DNA of 15,318 nucleotides, from contig PGTJ01000029.1 in the NCBI GenBank assembly GCA_002794515.1, positions 1 to 15,318 on the forward strand, read 5' to 3'. A model generated the notes under the pieces. The model was not told the origin of the DNA, searched no databases, and saw nothing but the letters and a program-made list of their open reading frames with translations. Shown in pieces: positions 1 to 6,339 of this stretch. Positions within the stretch are counted from its first letter, which is position 1, and every line of letters begins with the position of its first letter. Origin of the DNA: Phototrophicales bacterium (lineage in GTDB: Bacteria; Chloroflexota; Anaerolineae; Aggregatilineales; Phototrophicaceae). A program made the translations under genes and the position numbers.

Positions 1-558
1 ATTTGCGACCAACGTGATGAAGCCAGCTTCCCATTTTTGGAAGGAGAAAATGTCTTTTTAGCCGCCAGAGCCGAATGGCGCTCTACGGGCAAAGGCAACC
101 AAGACCCCGATGGCATTTTATTCCTCACCGACCAACGCCTGATATTCGAGCAAAAAGAGACCGTTGGCAAAAAATTGGGCATCTTCGGTGGCAAAAAAGC
201 CCAAGACTTGGCGTGGGAAGTGCCTTTGCATCAGATTGTCGGCTTGGAATATGAGAATAAAGGCTTTTTTGGGGGCAAAGACATCATCCACTTCACACTC
301 GGACACGGCGCACGCTATCCCAAATTGAGCGTGGAGGTCAAAGGCGCGACCACCAATAAATTCTGGATTGCCCAAATTCAACGCATGAGCAAGGGCGAAG
401 TGAATGATGAACGGGCTATCCCACCCGACCCCGACATGCTCAAACGCCTATCCGAAGCACCAACACAATGTCATGTCTGTGGTGGCACATTGCCCATGCT
501 CACCGCAGGACAACGACAAATCGAATGTGCTTACTGTGGGACAATCATCCGATTGTGA
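1..558 (+). CDS. PH/GRAM-like domain protein with C-terminal zinc ribbon (5' partial)
   Basis: The reading frame is open from the first base of the window, so the gene probably starts upstream; a TTG at 37 is the first listed start but has no convincing ribosome binding site of its own. The middle reads as a beta-rich PH/GRAM-like fold: a DGILFLTDQRLIFEQ strand pair, then WEVPLHQIVGLEYENKG and a WIAQIQRM helix. The last 30 residues carry two CxxC pairs (CHVC and CAYC, 15 residues apart), which is a typical small zinc ribbon. Proteins with this pairing are often membrane-associated or scaffold-like, but no function can be given. There is no signal peptide or membrane segment in the visible part. 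It is convergent with the sulfite reductase gene and separated from it by a hairpin. The domain reading is by eye and moderately confident; that it is a coding gene is very likely. Confidence 0.75.
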   Translation: MCDQRDEASFPFLEGENVFLAARAEWRSTGKGNQDPDGILFLTDQRLIFEQKETVGKKLGIFGGKKAQDLAWEVPLHQIVGLEYENKGFFGGKDIIHFTLGHGARYPKLSVEVKGATTNKFWIAQIQRMSKGEVNDERAIPPDPDMLKRLSEAPTQCHVCGGTLPMLTAGQRQIECAYCGTIIRL

Positions 559-571
559 TGCTTGACGATAT

Positions 572-592
572 AGGGCGCAACCAATGCGCCCT
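572..592. terminator. Hairpin between convergent genes, possible bidirectional terminator
   Basis: An 8-bp perfect stem (AGGGCGCA / TGCGCCCT) with a 5-nt loop lies in the 37-bp gap between two convergent stop codons. Neither side is followed by a clear T-tract, so a classical intrinsic terminator is not proven. Its placement exactly between the two gene ends supports a transcript-end or 3'-protecting role. Confidence 0.5.
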
Positions 593-595
593 CCG

Positions 596-2293
596 TTAAT
601 CCCCTACTGCCGATTTCACCGCCTCATCACCCACTAATTGGTGCAACACATCAAACCCCACACGCATCACAAAATCGCCAAAGGCTTCATCTGTGTGTCG
701 ACAATCGCGGTAATACCGTAAAATCGGTGTGAGCGTGGGTATAAGGTCGGTGATATGCACCAAATCTAAAAATTTCTGTGCAAGGCGCGTACCATTGGGA
801 TTTCCACCTAAAAAGACCGTGTATTTATCTAATGAGCGCCCGACAAAAGCGATTTCTGCCACATATGGACGCGCACACCCATTCGGGCATCCTGTCATCC
901 GCGCCATGATGTTGGCATCGGCAATATCAAGACGATCAAGTGCATCTTCAAATTCGCTGATAACCTGCGGAAAGACGCGCTCGGCTTCTGTGATAGCCAA
1001 TCCGCATGTTGGCAATGCCACACATGCCAAGCCGTTACGGCGGATCTTCGAGATTTTATCCACCGTCCGAATGCCATATTCGGTTAACATGGCTTCGATA
1101 GCCAAACGATCTTCGGGCAAAATATCGGTGAGCAGGATATTCTGCTGGCATGTCAGGCGGATAGCGGGGTTAAACCGTTCGATAATCGCCCGCAAACCAG
1201 AGCGCACCCGCTCATGAGGACGATCGGCAATACGCCCATTCTCCACATGAAGCCCCACATAAAGCAAGCCGTTGGTTTGCACATGCCATCCCAAATGATC
1301 ATACACAGCAAATGGTGGGACAGATCGTGGCGCTTCAAACTTGAACGATACCCGATTTGCCAATTCATCCCGAAACCAATCCACACCTTTATCATGTAGG
1401 ATATATTTTAGGCGGGCGTGTTTGCGATTTTGGCGATCGCCATAATCTCGATGGATGGTCACAACCGCCGTCACCGCTTCAATGACCTGTTCTGGCTTGA
1501 TGAAGGCGATTTCATCAGCAAGGCGTGGAAACGTCTCTTCGTTGTTGTGCGTCATGCCCATGCCCCCCCCTGCCAGCAAGTTGAAGCCGAGCAATTCATC
1601 ATGTTCACCAAATATCGCCACCAAACCCACATCATTGGTATAAACATCCACACAATTATCACCCGCATAAGCGATAGCGATTTTGAACTTGCGGGGCAAA
1701 TAGGTATGACCATAAATCGGTTCGTCTTCGATGATGTCGCTATCGTCTATCAGTTCGGTATCATCCAGAAAAATTTGATGATAAGCGCGTGTTTTGGGAT
1801 ACAAAGCCTCATTGAGCTTAAAGGCAAATTCTTGAACGGCTTGTTGTTGGGCATTCATGGCAGGCGCAGGACACACCAACACATTCCGCACAATATCGCC
1901 ACACGCACCTAATGATGTGATGAGAGCATGATTCATCGCCTGAATAGTCTCGCGCAGGTCAGCTTTGAGAACACCATGTAACTGAAAAGTTTGGCGTGTG
2001 GTGATGCGGAGTGTGCCATTGGCATAATGCCCTGCAATGTCATCCATCGCCAGATATTGGTCGGCATTCAATTGACCACCGGGCAGTTTGGCGCGTATCA
2101 TCACCTGATGATGATCGTTTTGACGGTCGGTTTTGCGCTTATCCCGATCTTCTTGCTCATAAATGCCATGAAATTTGAGCAATTTCTCCGCCTCTGGTGT
2201 GAAAAACAAGGCACTATTTCGTAATTCTTGGGCGATTGTCCCCCGCAAATTTCGGCTTTCCCGTTTAATATCCTCAACACTCAGTTTCGCCAT
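596..2293 (-). CDS. sir: Assimilatory sulfite reductase, siroheme/4Fe-4S hemoprotein (ferredoxin type)
   Basis: This 565-residue protein of the sulfite/nitrite reductase family catalyses the six-electron reduction of sulfite to sulfide in the cytoplasm. All four Cys ligands of the siroheme-coupled 4Fe-4S cluster are present: C424 and C430 in ACVALPTC, C469 and C473 in TGCPNGC. The siroheme and anion-binding basic residues match those of E. coli CysI: R67, R136 (in ACGDIVRNV), K202 and K204 (in TYLPRKFK). The ACGD..RNVL and PTCGLAITEAER segments look more like cyanobacterial/plant ferredoxin-dependent enzymes than CysI, and no flavoprotein (CysJ) partner lies nearby, so ferredoxin is the likely donor. 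Nitrite reduction cannot be excluded from motifs alone. The ATG at 2293 is chosen because GGAGGGG lies 4 nt upstream. The gene follows a leader with a Cys-rich peptide and a terminator, implying cysteine control. Confidence 0.93.
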   Translation of the reverse strand: MAKLSVEDIKRESRNLRGTIAQELRNSALFFTPEAEKLLKFHGIYEQEDRDKRKTDRQNDHHQVMIRAKLPGGQLNADQYLAMDDIAGHYANGTLRITTRQTFQLHGVLKADLRETIQAMNHALITSLGACGDIVRNVLVCPAPAMNAQQQAVQEFAFKLNEALYPKTRAYHQIFLDDTELIDDSDIIEDEPIYGHTYLPRKFKIAIAYAGDNCVDVYTNDVGLVAIFGEHDELLGFNLLAGGGMGMTHNNEETFPRLADEIAFIKPEQVIEAVTAVVTIHRDYGDRQNRKHARLKYILHDKGVDWFRDELANRVSFKFEAPRSVPPFAVYDHLGWHVQTNGLLYVGLHVENGRIADRPHERVRSGLRAIIERFNPAIRLTCQQNILLTDILPEDRLAIEAMLTEYGIRTVDKISKIRRNGLACVALPTCGLAITEAERVFPQVISEFEDALDRLDIADANIMARMTGCPNGCARPYVAEIAFVGRSLDKYTVFLGGNPNGTRLAQKFLDLVHITDLIPTLTPILRYYRDCRHTDEAFGDFVMRVGFDVLHQLVGDEAVKSAVGD

Positions 2294-2323
2294 TCATCCC
2301 CTCCAGATAATCGGCTATGTTAT

Positions 2324-2357
2324 AAAAAACACACCCCAACAAATTGTTAGGGTGTGT
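2324..2357 (-). terminator. Intrinsic terminator in the sulfite reductase leader (attenuator stem)
   Basis: Read on the minus strand, 2357 to 2329 forms a near-continuous stem of about 13 pairs: ACACACCC, U, AACA against UGUU, G, GGGUGUGU. The loop is three bases, and six uridines follow directly (2329-2324, the first of them closing the stem). The one imperfect position, 2349/2337, is a U-G wobble in minus-strand RNA but a C-A mismatch in plus-strand RNA, so the element is built for the minus strand. It ends 30 nt before the reductase start codon. The only upstream gene is divergent, so its target must be the reductase's own leader transcript. Confidence 0.85.
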
Positions 2358-2403
2358 GATGTGGTATGATTAAGATGCAGTATTCGGCACAAAACCTAAC
2401 AAT
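2343..2403 (-). promoter_or_regulatory. Antiterminator pairing in the sulfite reductase leader
   Basis: On the minus strand, AUUGUUAGG (2403-2395) is perfectly complementary over 9 bases to CCUAACAAU (2351-2343), which is part of the 5' arm of the terminator. The two structures cannot coexist, so this pairing would act as an antiterminator. The upstream partner overlaps the last Cys codon and the stop codon of the leader peptide, as expected if ribosome position decides which stem forms. The pairing is read directly; its role is inferred. Confidence 0.7.
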
Positions 2404-2443
2404 GTGTGATGATTTGATAACACTTACACATCCAACAACACAT
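2396..2443 (-). CDS. Cysteine-rich leader peptide of the sulfite reductase attenuator
   Basis: A 15-codon ORF on the minus strand reads MCCWMCKCYQIITHC followed by TAG. Five of its 15 codons are Cys (all TGT), at positions 2, 3, 6, 8 and 15. An in-frame ATG five codons upstream (at 2458) would give a 20-residue version. No strong Shine-Dalgarno precedes either start; GAGATGA before the inner ATG and GAAAGA before the outer one are the best candidates. The ORF lies about 35-50 nt inside the predicted transcript. The start and first Cys codons sit in segment CAAUGUGU (2445-2438), complementary to ACACAUUG (2407-2400) at the ORF's end. Known leader peptides of this kind (trp, his, and the polycysteine ORFs of mycobacteria) are regulatory and need not make a functional product. 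Translation is inferred. Confidence 0.75.
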   Translation of the reverse strand: MCCWMCKCYQIITHC

Positions 2444-2445
2444 TG
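2400..2445 (-). promoter_or_regulatory. Anti-antiterminator (1:2) stem in the sulfite reductase leader
   Basis: CAAUGUGU (2445-2438) and ACACAUUG (2407-2400) on the minus strand are perfectly complementary over 8 bases, with a further G-U pair possible outside. Forming this stem sequesters part of the antiterminator strand (2403-2395) and so would favour the terminator. The 5' arm contains the leader peptide's ATG and first Cys codon, so a ribosome stalled on the early Cys codons would block it. An alternative shorter stem uses GAUGUGU (about 2433-2427) as the 5' arm. Confidence 0.6.
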
Positions 2446-2475
2446 CAAAAGTGGTCATCTCAGACTGTCTTTCTA

Positions 2476-2505
2476 TTGGTTTTTCCGATATACTCTATTT
2501 AGCAT
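2476..2505 (+). promoter_or_regulatory. Weak candidate promoter for the chelatase-cobA pair
   Basis: TTGGTT (2476-2481) and TAGCAT (2500-2505) are separated by 18 bp on the plus strand. The match to consensus is modest. The -10 overlaps the -10 of the strong divergent sulfite reductase promoter, which would make the two compete. A TATACT at 2489 is an alternative -10 without a good -35. Confidence 0.25.
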
Positions 2506-2529
2506 AGTAGATAAGTCATATTTTGTCAA
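2501..2529 (-). promoter_or_regulatory. Sigma-70-type promoter for sulfite reductase
   Basis: On the minus strand, a perfect -35 hexamer TTGACA (2529-2524) is followed by a 17-bp spacer and the -10 hexamer TATGCT (2506-2501). Transcription should begin near 2494, giving a leader of about 200 nt before the reductase ATG. The -35 box lies just upstream of the divergent chelatase's ATG at 2541, so the two promoters or starts are tightly interleaved. Confidence 0.8.
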
Positions 2530-2540
2530 CGGCATATTAT

Positions 2541-3866
2541 ATGAATAATCGGCAAAAAACAGCCCTCATCTTGCTCGGTCATGGTTCACATATCAGCCCC
2601 AATACGGCAGGTGTGGTTTGGGATGCGGTGGATAACCTACGCCACATGGGCATCGCAGATGAAATCACGGGCGCATTTTGGAAAGAACAACCCCATTTTC
2701 GCACTGTTTTGTCATCTATCAGCGCCACAGATATCACCCTCGTGCCACTTTTCACCGCGCAAGGGTATTTTACACAAACGGTCATCCCAACCGAGATGAA
2801 CCTCAACGGTCAAATCACCAATCAGGGCGAAAAAATCATCCGTTATGCCCAACCACCTGTGTATCATCTCAAAATTCAACAAATCGTACAAGCGCGGGTA
2901 GATGACGCTATTCGCCAATATCAACTCATGCCGTCAGACGTGGGTATTGCCATCATCGGACACAGCACGCGCAAAAATGCCTCTAGTCGGCAATCGACCG
3001 AATACCAAGCGGGCATCTTACAACAAAAAGGGATATATGGGTCGGTCATCACAGCATTTTTAGATGACGACCCGCCCATCATCAGCATTTATGAGCGCAT
3101 CGACCAACCGACCATCATCGCCATCCCGTTATTTTTGGCGATGGGGTCGCATACCACAATCGATGTGCCAGAAGCGATGCTCTTACCACCCAATTGCAAT
3201 TATGCCTATGTGAATAACAAACAGGTGATTTATACCCCTGCTATTGGGGATAATAATGACCTCACCGACCTGATATGCGACCTCGCCCGTGATGTTGGTG
3301 CGCCGTTATATAACCCACATCCACCCAAAAGCGCGTGGGATTATTTTCCGCGTGGCGGTTGGGAAGCATTCCAAACCCGTCTGATGCACGACAAATCGCT
3401 CATCATCGGCGATTTGTTCATCACAATCGATGGTGTGCGCGTGGTGGATGATGACCAAGCAACAACTATCATCACATCGCCCGCCATGCTCCGTAAACTT
3501 ATCCGAGAGAATCCATTTCGTCCATTGATGACCGCCAAAGGATTACCCAAAGGCTGGTTCGCCCCTGCTTCGTCAGTAGATGAGGTATGCGCTATCATTG
3601 AAACGGTATACCCTGCCCTCATCTCTCATCTTTTTGTAGATGAAAATTATCAGACCACACCGATCAACCAAACGATACGCCGTCAAACAGGGATATATCG
3701 CCAATTGGTCAACTTGGATACAACGATGATGCACATCATCACCGATGAGATTTGTGGGGATTGCATCCGACAACCAACATGGCATAATCATCGCGCATCA
3801 CCAATAGCGTGTGATGAGGCGTGTAATTGGTGGCTCTCTCATGCACTCGAAAAGGTAGAAAATTGA
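2541..3866 (+). CDS. Sirohydrochlorin chelatase (two CbiX-like domains) fused to a DR2241-type 4Fe-4S domain
   Basis: This 441-residue cytoplasmic protein probably inserts Fe2+ (or Co2+) into sirohydrochlorin, giving siroheme for the neighbouring sulfite reductase. Two CbiX-like halves are visible. The first has GHGSH (H14) and PLFTAQGYF (about 69-77). The second has GHSTR (H141) and PLFLAMGSHTTIDVPEAM with H204. A long C-terminal part resembling Deinococcus DR2241 ends with four Cys, C405-x2-C408 and C424-x3-C428, suited to a 4Fe-4S cluster. Family members usually have a His in the GxH motif; in the first half this is F77, so only the second half keeps both His. The ATG at 2541 is preferred over a TTG at 2523, which lies inside the divergent -35 box; no clear Shine-Dalgarno is seen for either. 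The stop lies 2 nt before cobA, indicating co-transcription. Confidence 0.85.
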   Translation: MNNRQKTALILLGHGSHISPNTAGVVWDAVDNLRHMGIADEITGAFWKEQPHFRTVLSSISATDITLVPLFTAQGYFTQTVIPTEMNLNGQITNQGEKIIRYAQPPVYHLKIQQIVQARVDDAIRQYQLMPSDVGIAIIGHSTRKNASSRQSTEYQAGILQQKGIYGSVITAFLDDDPPIISIYERIDQPTIIAIPLFLAMGSHTTIDVPEAMLLPPNCNYAYVNNKQVIYTPAIGDNNDLTDLICDLARDVGAPLYNPHPPKSAWDYFPRGGWEAFQTRLMHDKSLIIGDLFITIDGVRVVDDDQATTIITSPAMLRKLIRENPFRPLMTAKGLPKGWFAPASSVDEVCAIIETVYPALISHLFVDENYQTTPINQTIRRQTGIYRQLVNLDTTMMHIITDEICGDCIRQPTWHNHRASPIACDEACNWWLSHALEKVEN

Positions 3867-3868
3867 AT

Positions 3869-4630
3869 ATGACCAGCACAATCGGTAAGGTATATTTGGT
3901 CGGCGCGGGTCCGGGCGACCCCGATTTAATCACAGTGAAAGGCTTACGCCTATTACAACATGCCGATGTGGTGATTTATGATCGCCTTGCGCCCAAAGCA
4001 CTGCTCACACATGTGCCAAATGGCGCAGAATTGATCGATGCCAGCAAGGACGGGCATCAGCATACACTGAAGCAACCCGAAATCAACGCATTATTGGTAC
4101 AAAAAGCAAAAGAAGGCAAACAAGTCGTACGACTCAAAGGGGGCGATCCATTTGTCTTTGGACGTGGCGCAGAAGAGGCATTATATTGCCATGCCGCAGG
4201 CGTGCCATTCGAGATCGTGCCAGGGGTCACCAGTGCCATCGCCGTGCCTGCTTATGCAGGAGTATCGGTGACACACCGCGATTATGCCAGCGCATTCACA
4301 GTGTTCACAGGACATGAAAATCCGAATAAGCCCGCCAATATACTCGATTTTGAGGCGATAGCCCACGCCGCCAAAGCGGGGACGCTGGTCATGCTCATGG
4401 GGGCGACTTATCTCCAAGACCTCATACGGCACCTCATCACATCGGGTATAGACCCACAAACACCTGCCATGTGCATCGAATGGGGGACTGTTCCGCAACA
4501 ACGGGTGGTCACCGCACCATTGGTGGATTTGCCAGAACGGGCAAAAGCCGATAACATCGGCTCGCCCGCCATTACGGTGATTGGCGAAGTGGTTCATTTG
4601 CGTGAACAGGGCTTGCGCTGGTTTGATTAG
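3869..4630 (+). CDS. cobA: Uroporphyrinogen-III C-methyltransferase (SUMT)
   Basis: This 253-residue enzyme transfers two methyl groups from SAM to uroporphyrinogen III, giving precorrin-2, the committed step toward siroheme and cobalamin. The N-terminal SAM-site loop VGAGPGDPDLITVKG (11-25) and the GGDPFVFGRG motif (91-100) are intact, followed by the usual VPGVTSA (118-123) and AMCIEWGT (200-207) segments. Length is normal for a stand-alone SUMT; there is no fused HemD or CysG dehydrogenase part. The ATG at 3869 starts 2 nt after the chelatase stop (TGAATATG). A frame-extending TTG at 3827 lies inside the chelatase gene and is rejected because the protein family begins near the chosen start. 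The gene ends tail-to-tail with the glycosyltransferase gene, the two stop codons overlapping at 4627-4630. Confidence 0.93.
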   Translation: MTSTIGKVYLVGAGPGDPDLITVKGLRLLQHADVVIYDRLAPKALLTHVPNGAELIDASKDGHQHTLKQPEINALLVQKAKEGKQVVRLKGGDPFVFGRGAEEALYCHAAGVPFEIVPGVTSAIAVPAYAGVSVTHRDYASAFTVFTGHENPNKPANILDFEAIAHAAKAGTLVMLMGATYLQDLIRHLITSGIDPQTPAMCIEWGTVPQQRVVTAPLVDLPERAKADNIGSPAITVIGEVVHLREQGLRWFD

Positions 4631-6339
4631 CGACATCGGTCACGATTGACACGGTTAATCTGGATGGGGTTAATCCAACCATCCAAGAGGGCGATTTGTT
4701 CCAGATGACCATCTGCCCAGTTATGACTGCGTTGCATCAACAAAAAGTAAATCATCACGGGCCAATCGACGATGTAATCCAATTGTTGGTCACAGATATA
4801 ATCCCACATGCGTCCTTCGGTCATGGCACGATGTGCATCGGCATTTACCTTGCCGTCTAAATTGATGACGGGTGCATCGGCATAATACACCATCACACCC
4901 GATTGAAATGCGCCAATACGCGAATCGGCAGGCACGTTCTCATTCAACCATATTGCCGCCTCATAAAATCCAGAACGTGGGGCGGTATGGTTGATGGCAG
5001 GGTCAAAAATCCAACGGTATTCATTGGTGAATAGCCGATAATTCTGGATTAACAACATGCCATTGATCATCAAAATGATGAGTACTATGCCTGCTGTCCA
5101 TTTTTTGATGTTCAGGCGCAATAAGAGGGCATATAGCATACAGAACATCAATATGCTCACAATTTCGGCAATGGGCAGTGCATAGCGTTCATAAAACCAC
5201 CATGAAATGACCACGAATGAATAGAGGATGATCGCCGTGATTATCCACAATGCCGTGATCACCCATAATCCGATGATCATACGTGAACGGGTGAAGACTG
5301 TCACCCCTCCAATAAGCACATACCCAATCATCACCAAGAATGTGCCATGTGTAATGTTGATATTGACTATGCGAATATTTATGTCTTGCAAAAATGGGCT
5401 GTCGGGCTGTGGGATGCCAATGGTGAATGGGTACATCTGTTTGCCCAATTCGCCGATGAATTGCGACATTTTTTGACCATAATATCTCGCAAAAGCGGGT
5501 TCACCATCTAGGGCAGACGACAATGGTGGTGGCAACTGGTCGGATTGACCCGTATATAGGGTATGCGCCCGCACGGCAAATCCACTTTCGGGCAAAATAA
5601 ATTTGCCCTGTGCCAAGCTGAAAACCGCCCACGGACTGCTGATGATCAGGCTCATCACACCCACACGAATGATGGTGGCAATCCGTTGCCCCTGTATGGG
5701 CGGGAATAGGGCAATGGCGATGACCAACCAAACAATGAGCATACTGGCATCCACCCGCGCCAAAAACGCCACTCCCATGCTCATGCCGAGTATCAGGGCA
5801 TATTTGGGTGATGGTCGATGATATAGGCGCAAAAATATCACCAGCATAAACAACGTGGCACAGGTGGAGAGGGTCGTCTCCATGCCATTGATGCTATAAG
5901 CGATATGATGTGGATGCCAATACCATACCGCCGCATTCAACCATGCCATCATCGTCACCCAACCCGATTGTATGGGAGCAATCTGCGTCAATACCTCGAC
6001 CGTCAATACATAGACCAACACACATGCCACCGCGCTCACCAAGACACCCATCCATTGAAAAAGATGGACAAGGGATGATAAATCATCGGTCAACAAAGCG
6101 GGGAAAACACTCATCGCACCCCATAGTGGTTGAAAGCCCGTTGTCAGGTGCTGATCGTCCACCATCGCGCCCTTGCCATCAGCCAGATTGCGCCCTAGCG
6201 TGATGTAATAAAACGAATCATCCAATAAGGGTTGTTCGATGACATTGGTCGGGTCGGTCTGTTGAATAGCCACCATCCGAAAATACATTCCGATGATGAG
6301 AATGAGCAATAACGGGATAAATCGGCGTAGAAATATCAT
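4627..6339 (-). CDS. Multi-pass membrane glycosyltransferase-like protein (GT-C fold, ArnT/PMT-like)
   Basis: This 570-residue integral membrane protein has about eleven hydrophobic segments: one near residues 5-22, then a run through about residue 430. The first extracytoplasmic loop carries an acidic pair, LLDDSFYY (D40, D41), followed by GRNLADGKG and TTGFQPLW. That is the layout of GT-C glycosyltransferases that use lipid-phosphate sugars, where the acidic residues are catalytic. The last roughly 130 residues are soluble and include ENVPADSRIGAFQSG and VINLDGKVN, seen in bacterial relatives of unknown acceptor. Substrate and acceptor cannot be named. Its ATG overlaps the stop of the upstream hydrolase (ATGA, 6336-6339), indicating translational coupling. 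It is the last gene of the minus-strand run. Confidence 0.8.
   Translation of the reverse strand: MIFLRRFIPLLLILIIGMYFRMVAIQQTDPTNVIEQPLLDDSFYYITLGRNLADGKGAMVDDQHLTTGFQPLWGAMSVFPALLTDDLSSLVHLFQWMGVLVSAVACVLVYVLTVEVLTQIAPIQSGWVTMMAWLNAAVWYWHPHHIAYSINGMETTLSTCATLFMLVIFLRLYHRPSPKYALILGMSMGVAFLARVDASMLIVWLVIAIALFPPIQGQRIATIIRVGVMSLIISSPWAVFSLAQGKFILPESGFAVRAHTLYTGQSDQLPPPLSSALDGEPAFARYYGQKMSQFIGELGKQMYPFTIGIPQPDSPFLQDINIRIVNINITHGTFLVMIGYVLIGGVTVFTRSRMIIGLWVITALWIITAIILYSFVVISWWFYERYALPIAEIVSILMFCMLYALLLRLNIKKWTAGIVLIILMINGMLLIQNYRLFTNEYRWIFDPAINHTAPRSGFYEAAIWLNENVPADSRIGAFQSGVMVYYADAPVINLDGKVNADAHRAMTEGRMWDYICDQQLDYIVDWPVMIYFLLMQRSHNWADGHLEQIALLDGWINPIQINRVNRDRCR

Noticed and set aside
1432..1441. 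GGCGATCGCC palindrome resembling the cyanobacterial HIP1 repeat
   Set aside because: It occurs inside the sulfite reductase gene and I noticed no recurrence elsewhere, so chance is sufficient.
2294..2494. SAM-I riboswitch or T-box in the sulfite reductase leader
   Set aside because: I could not find the conserved SAM-I core or a T-box sequence. The Cys-rich ORF and mutually exclusive stems explain the leader better.
2523..2540. TTG start for the chelatase
   Set aside because: It overlaps the -35 box of the divergent promoter, and the ATG at 2541 gives the usual short lead to the GHGSH motif.
3827..3868. TTG start for cobA inside the chelatase gene
   Set aside because: The SUMT family starts close to the VGAGPGDP motif, and an ATG two bases after the chelatase stop fits a coupled operon.
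4662..4684. GGATGG/CCATCC hairpin just after the cobA stop
   Set aside because: It lies in the coding end of the glycosyltransferase gene, has a bulge and no T-tract, so a terminator call is not supported.
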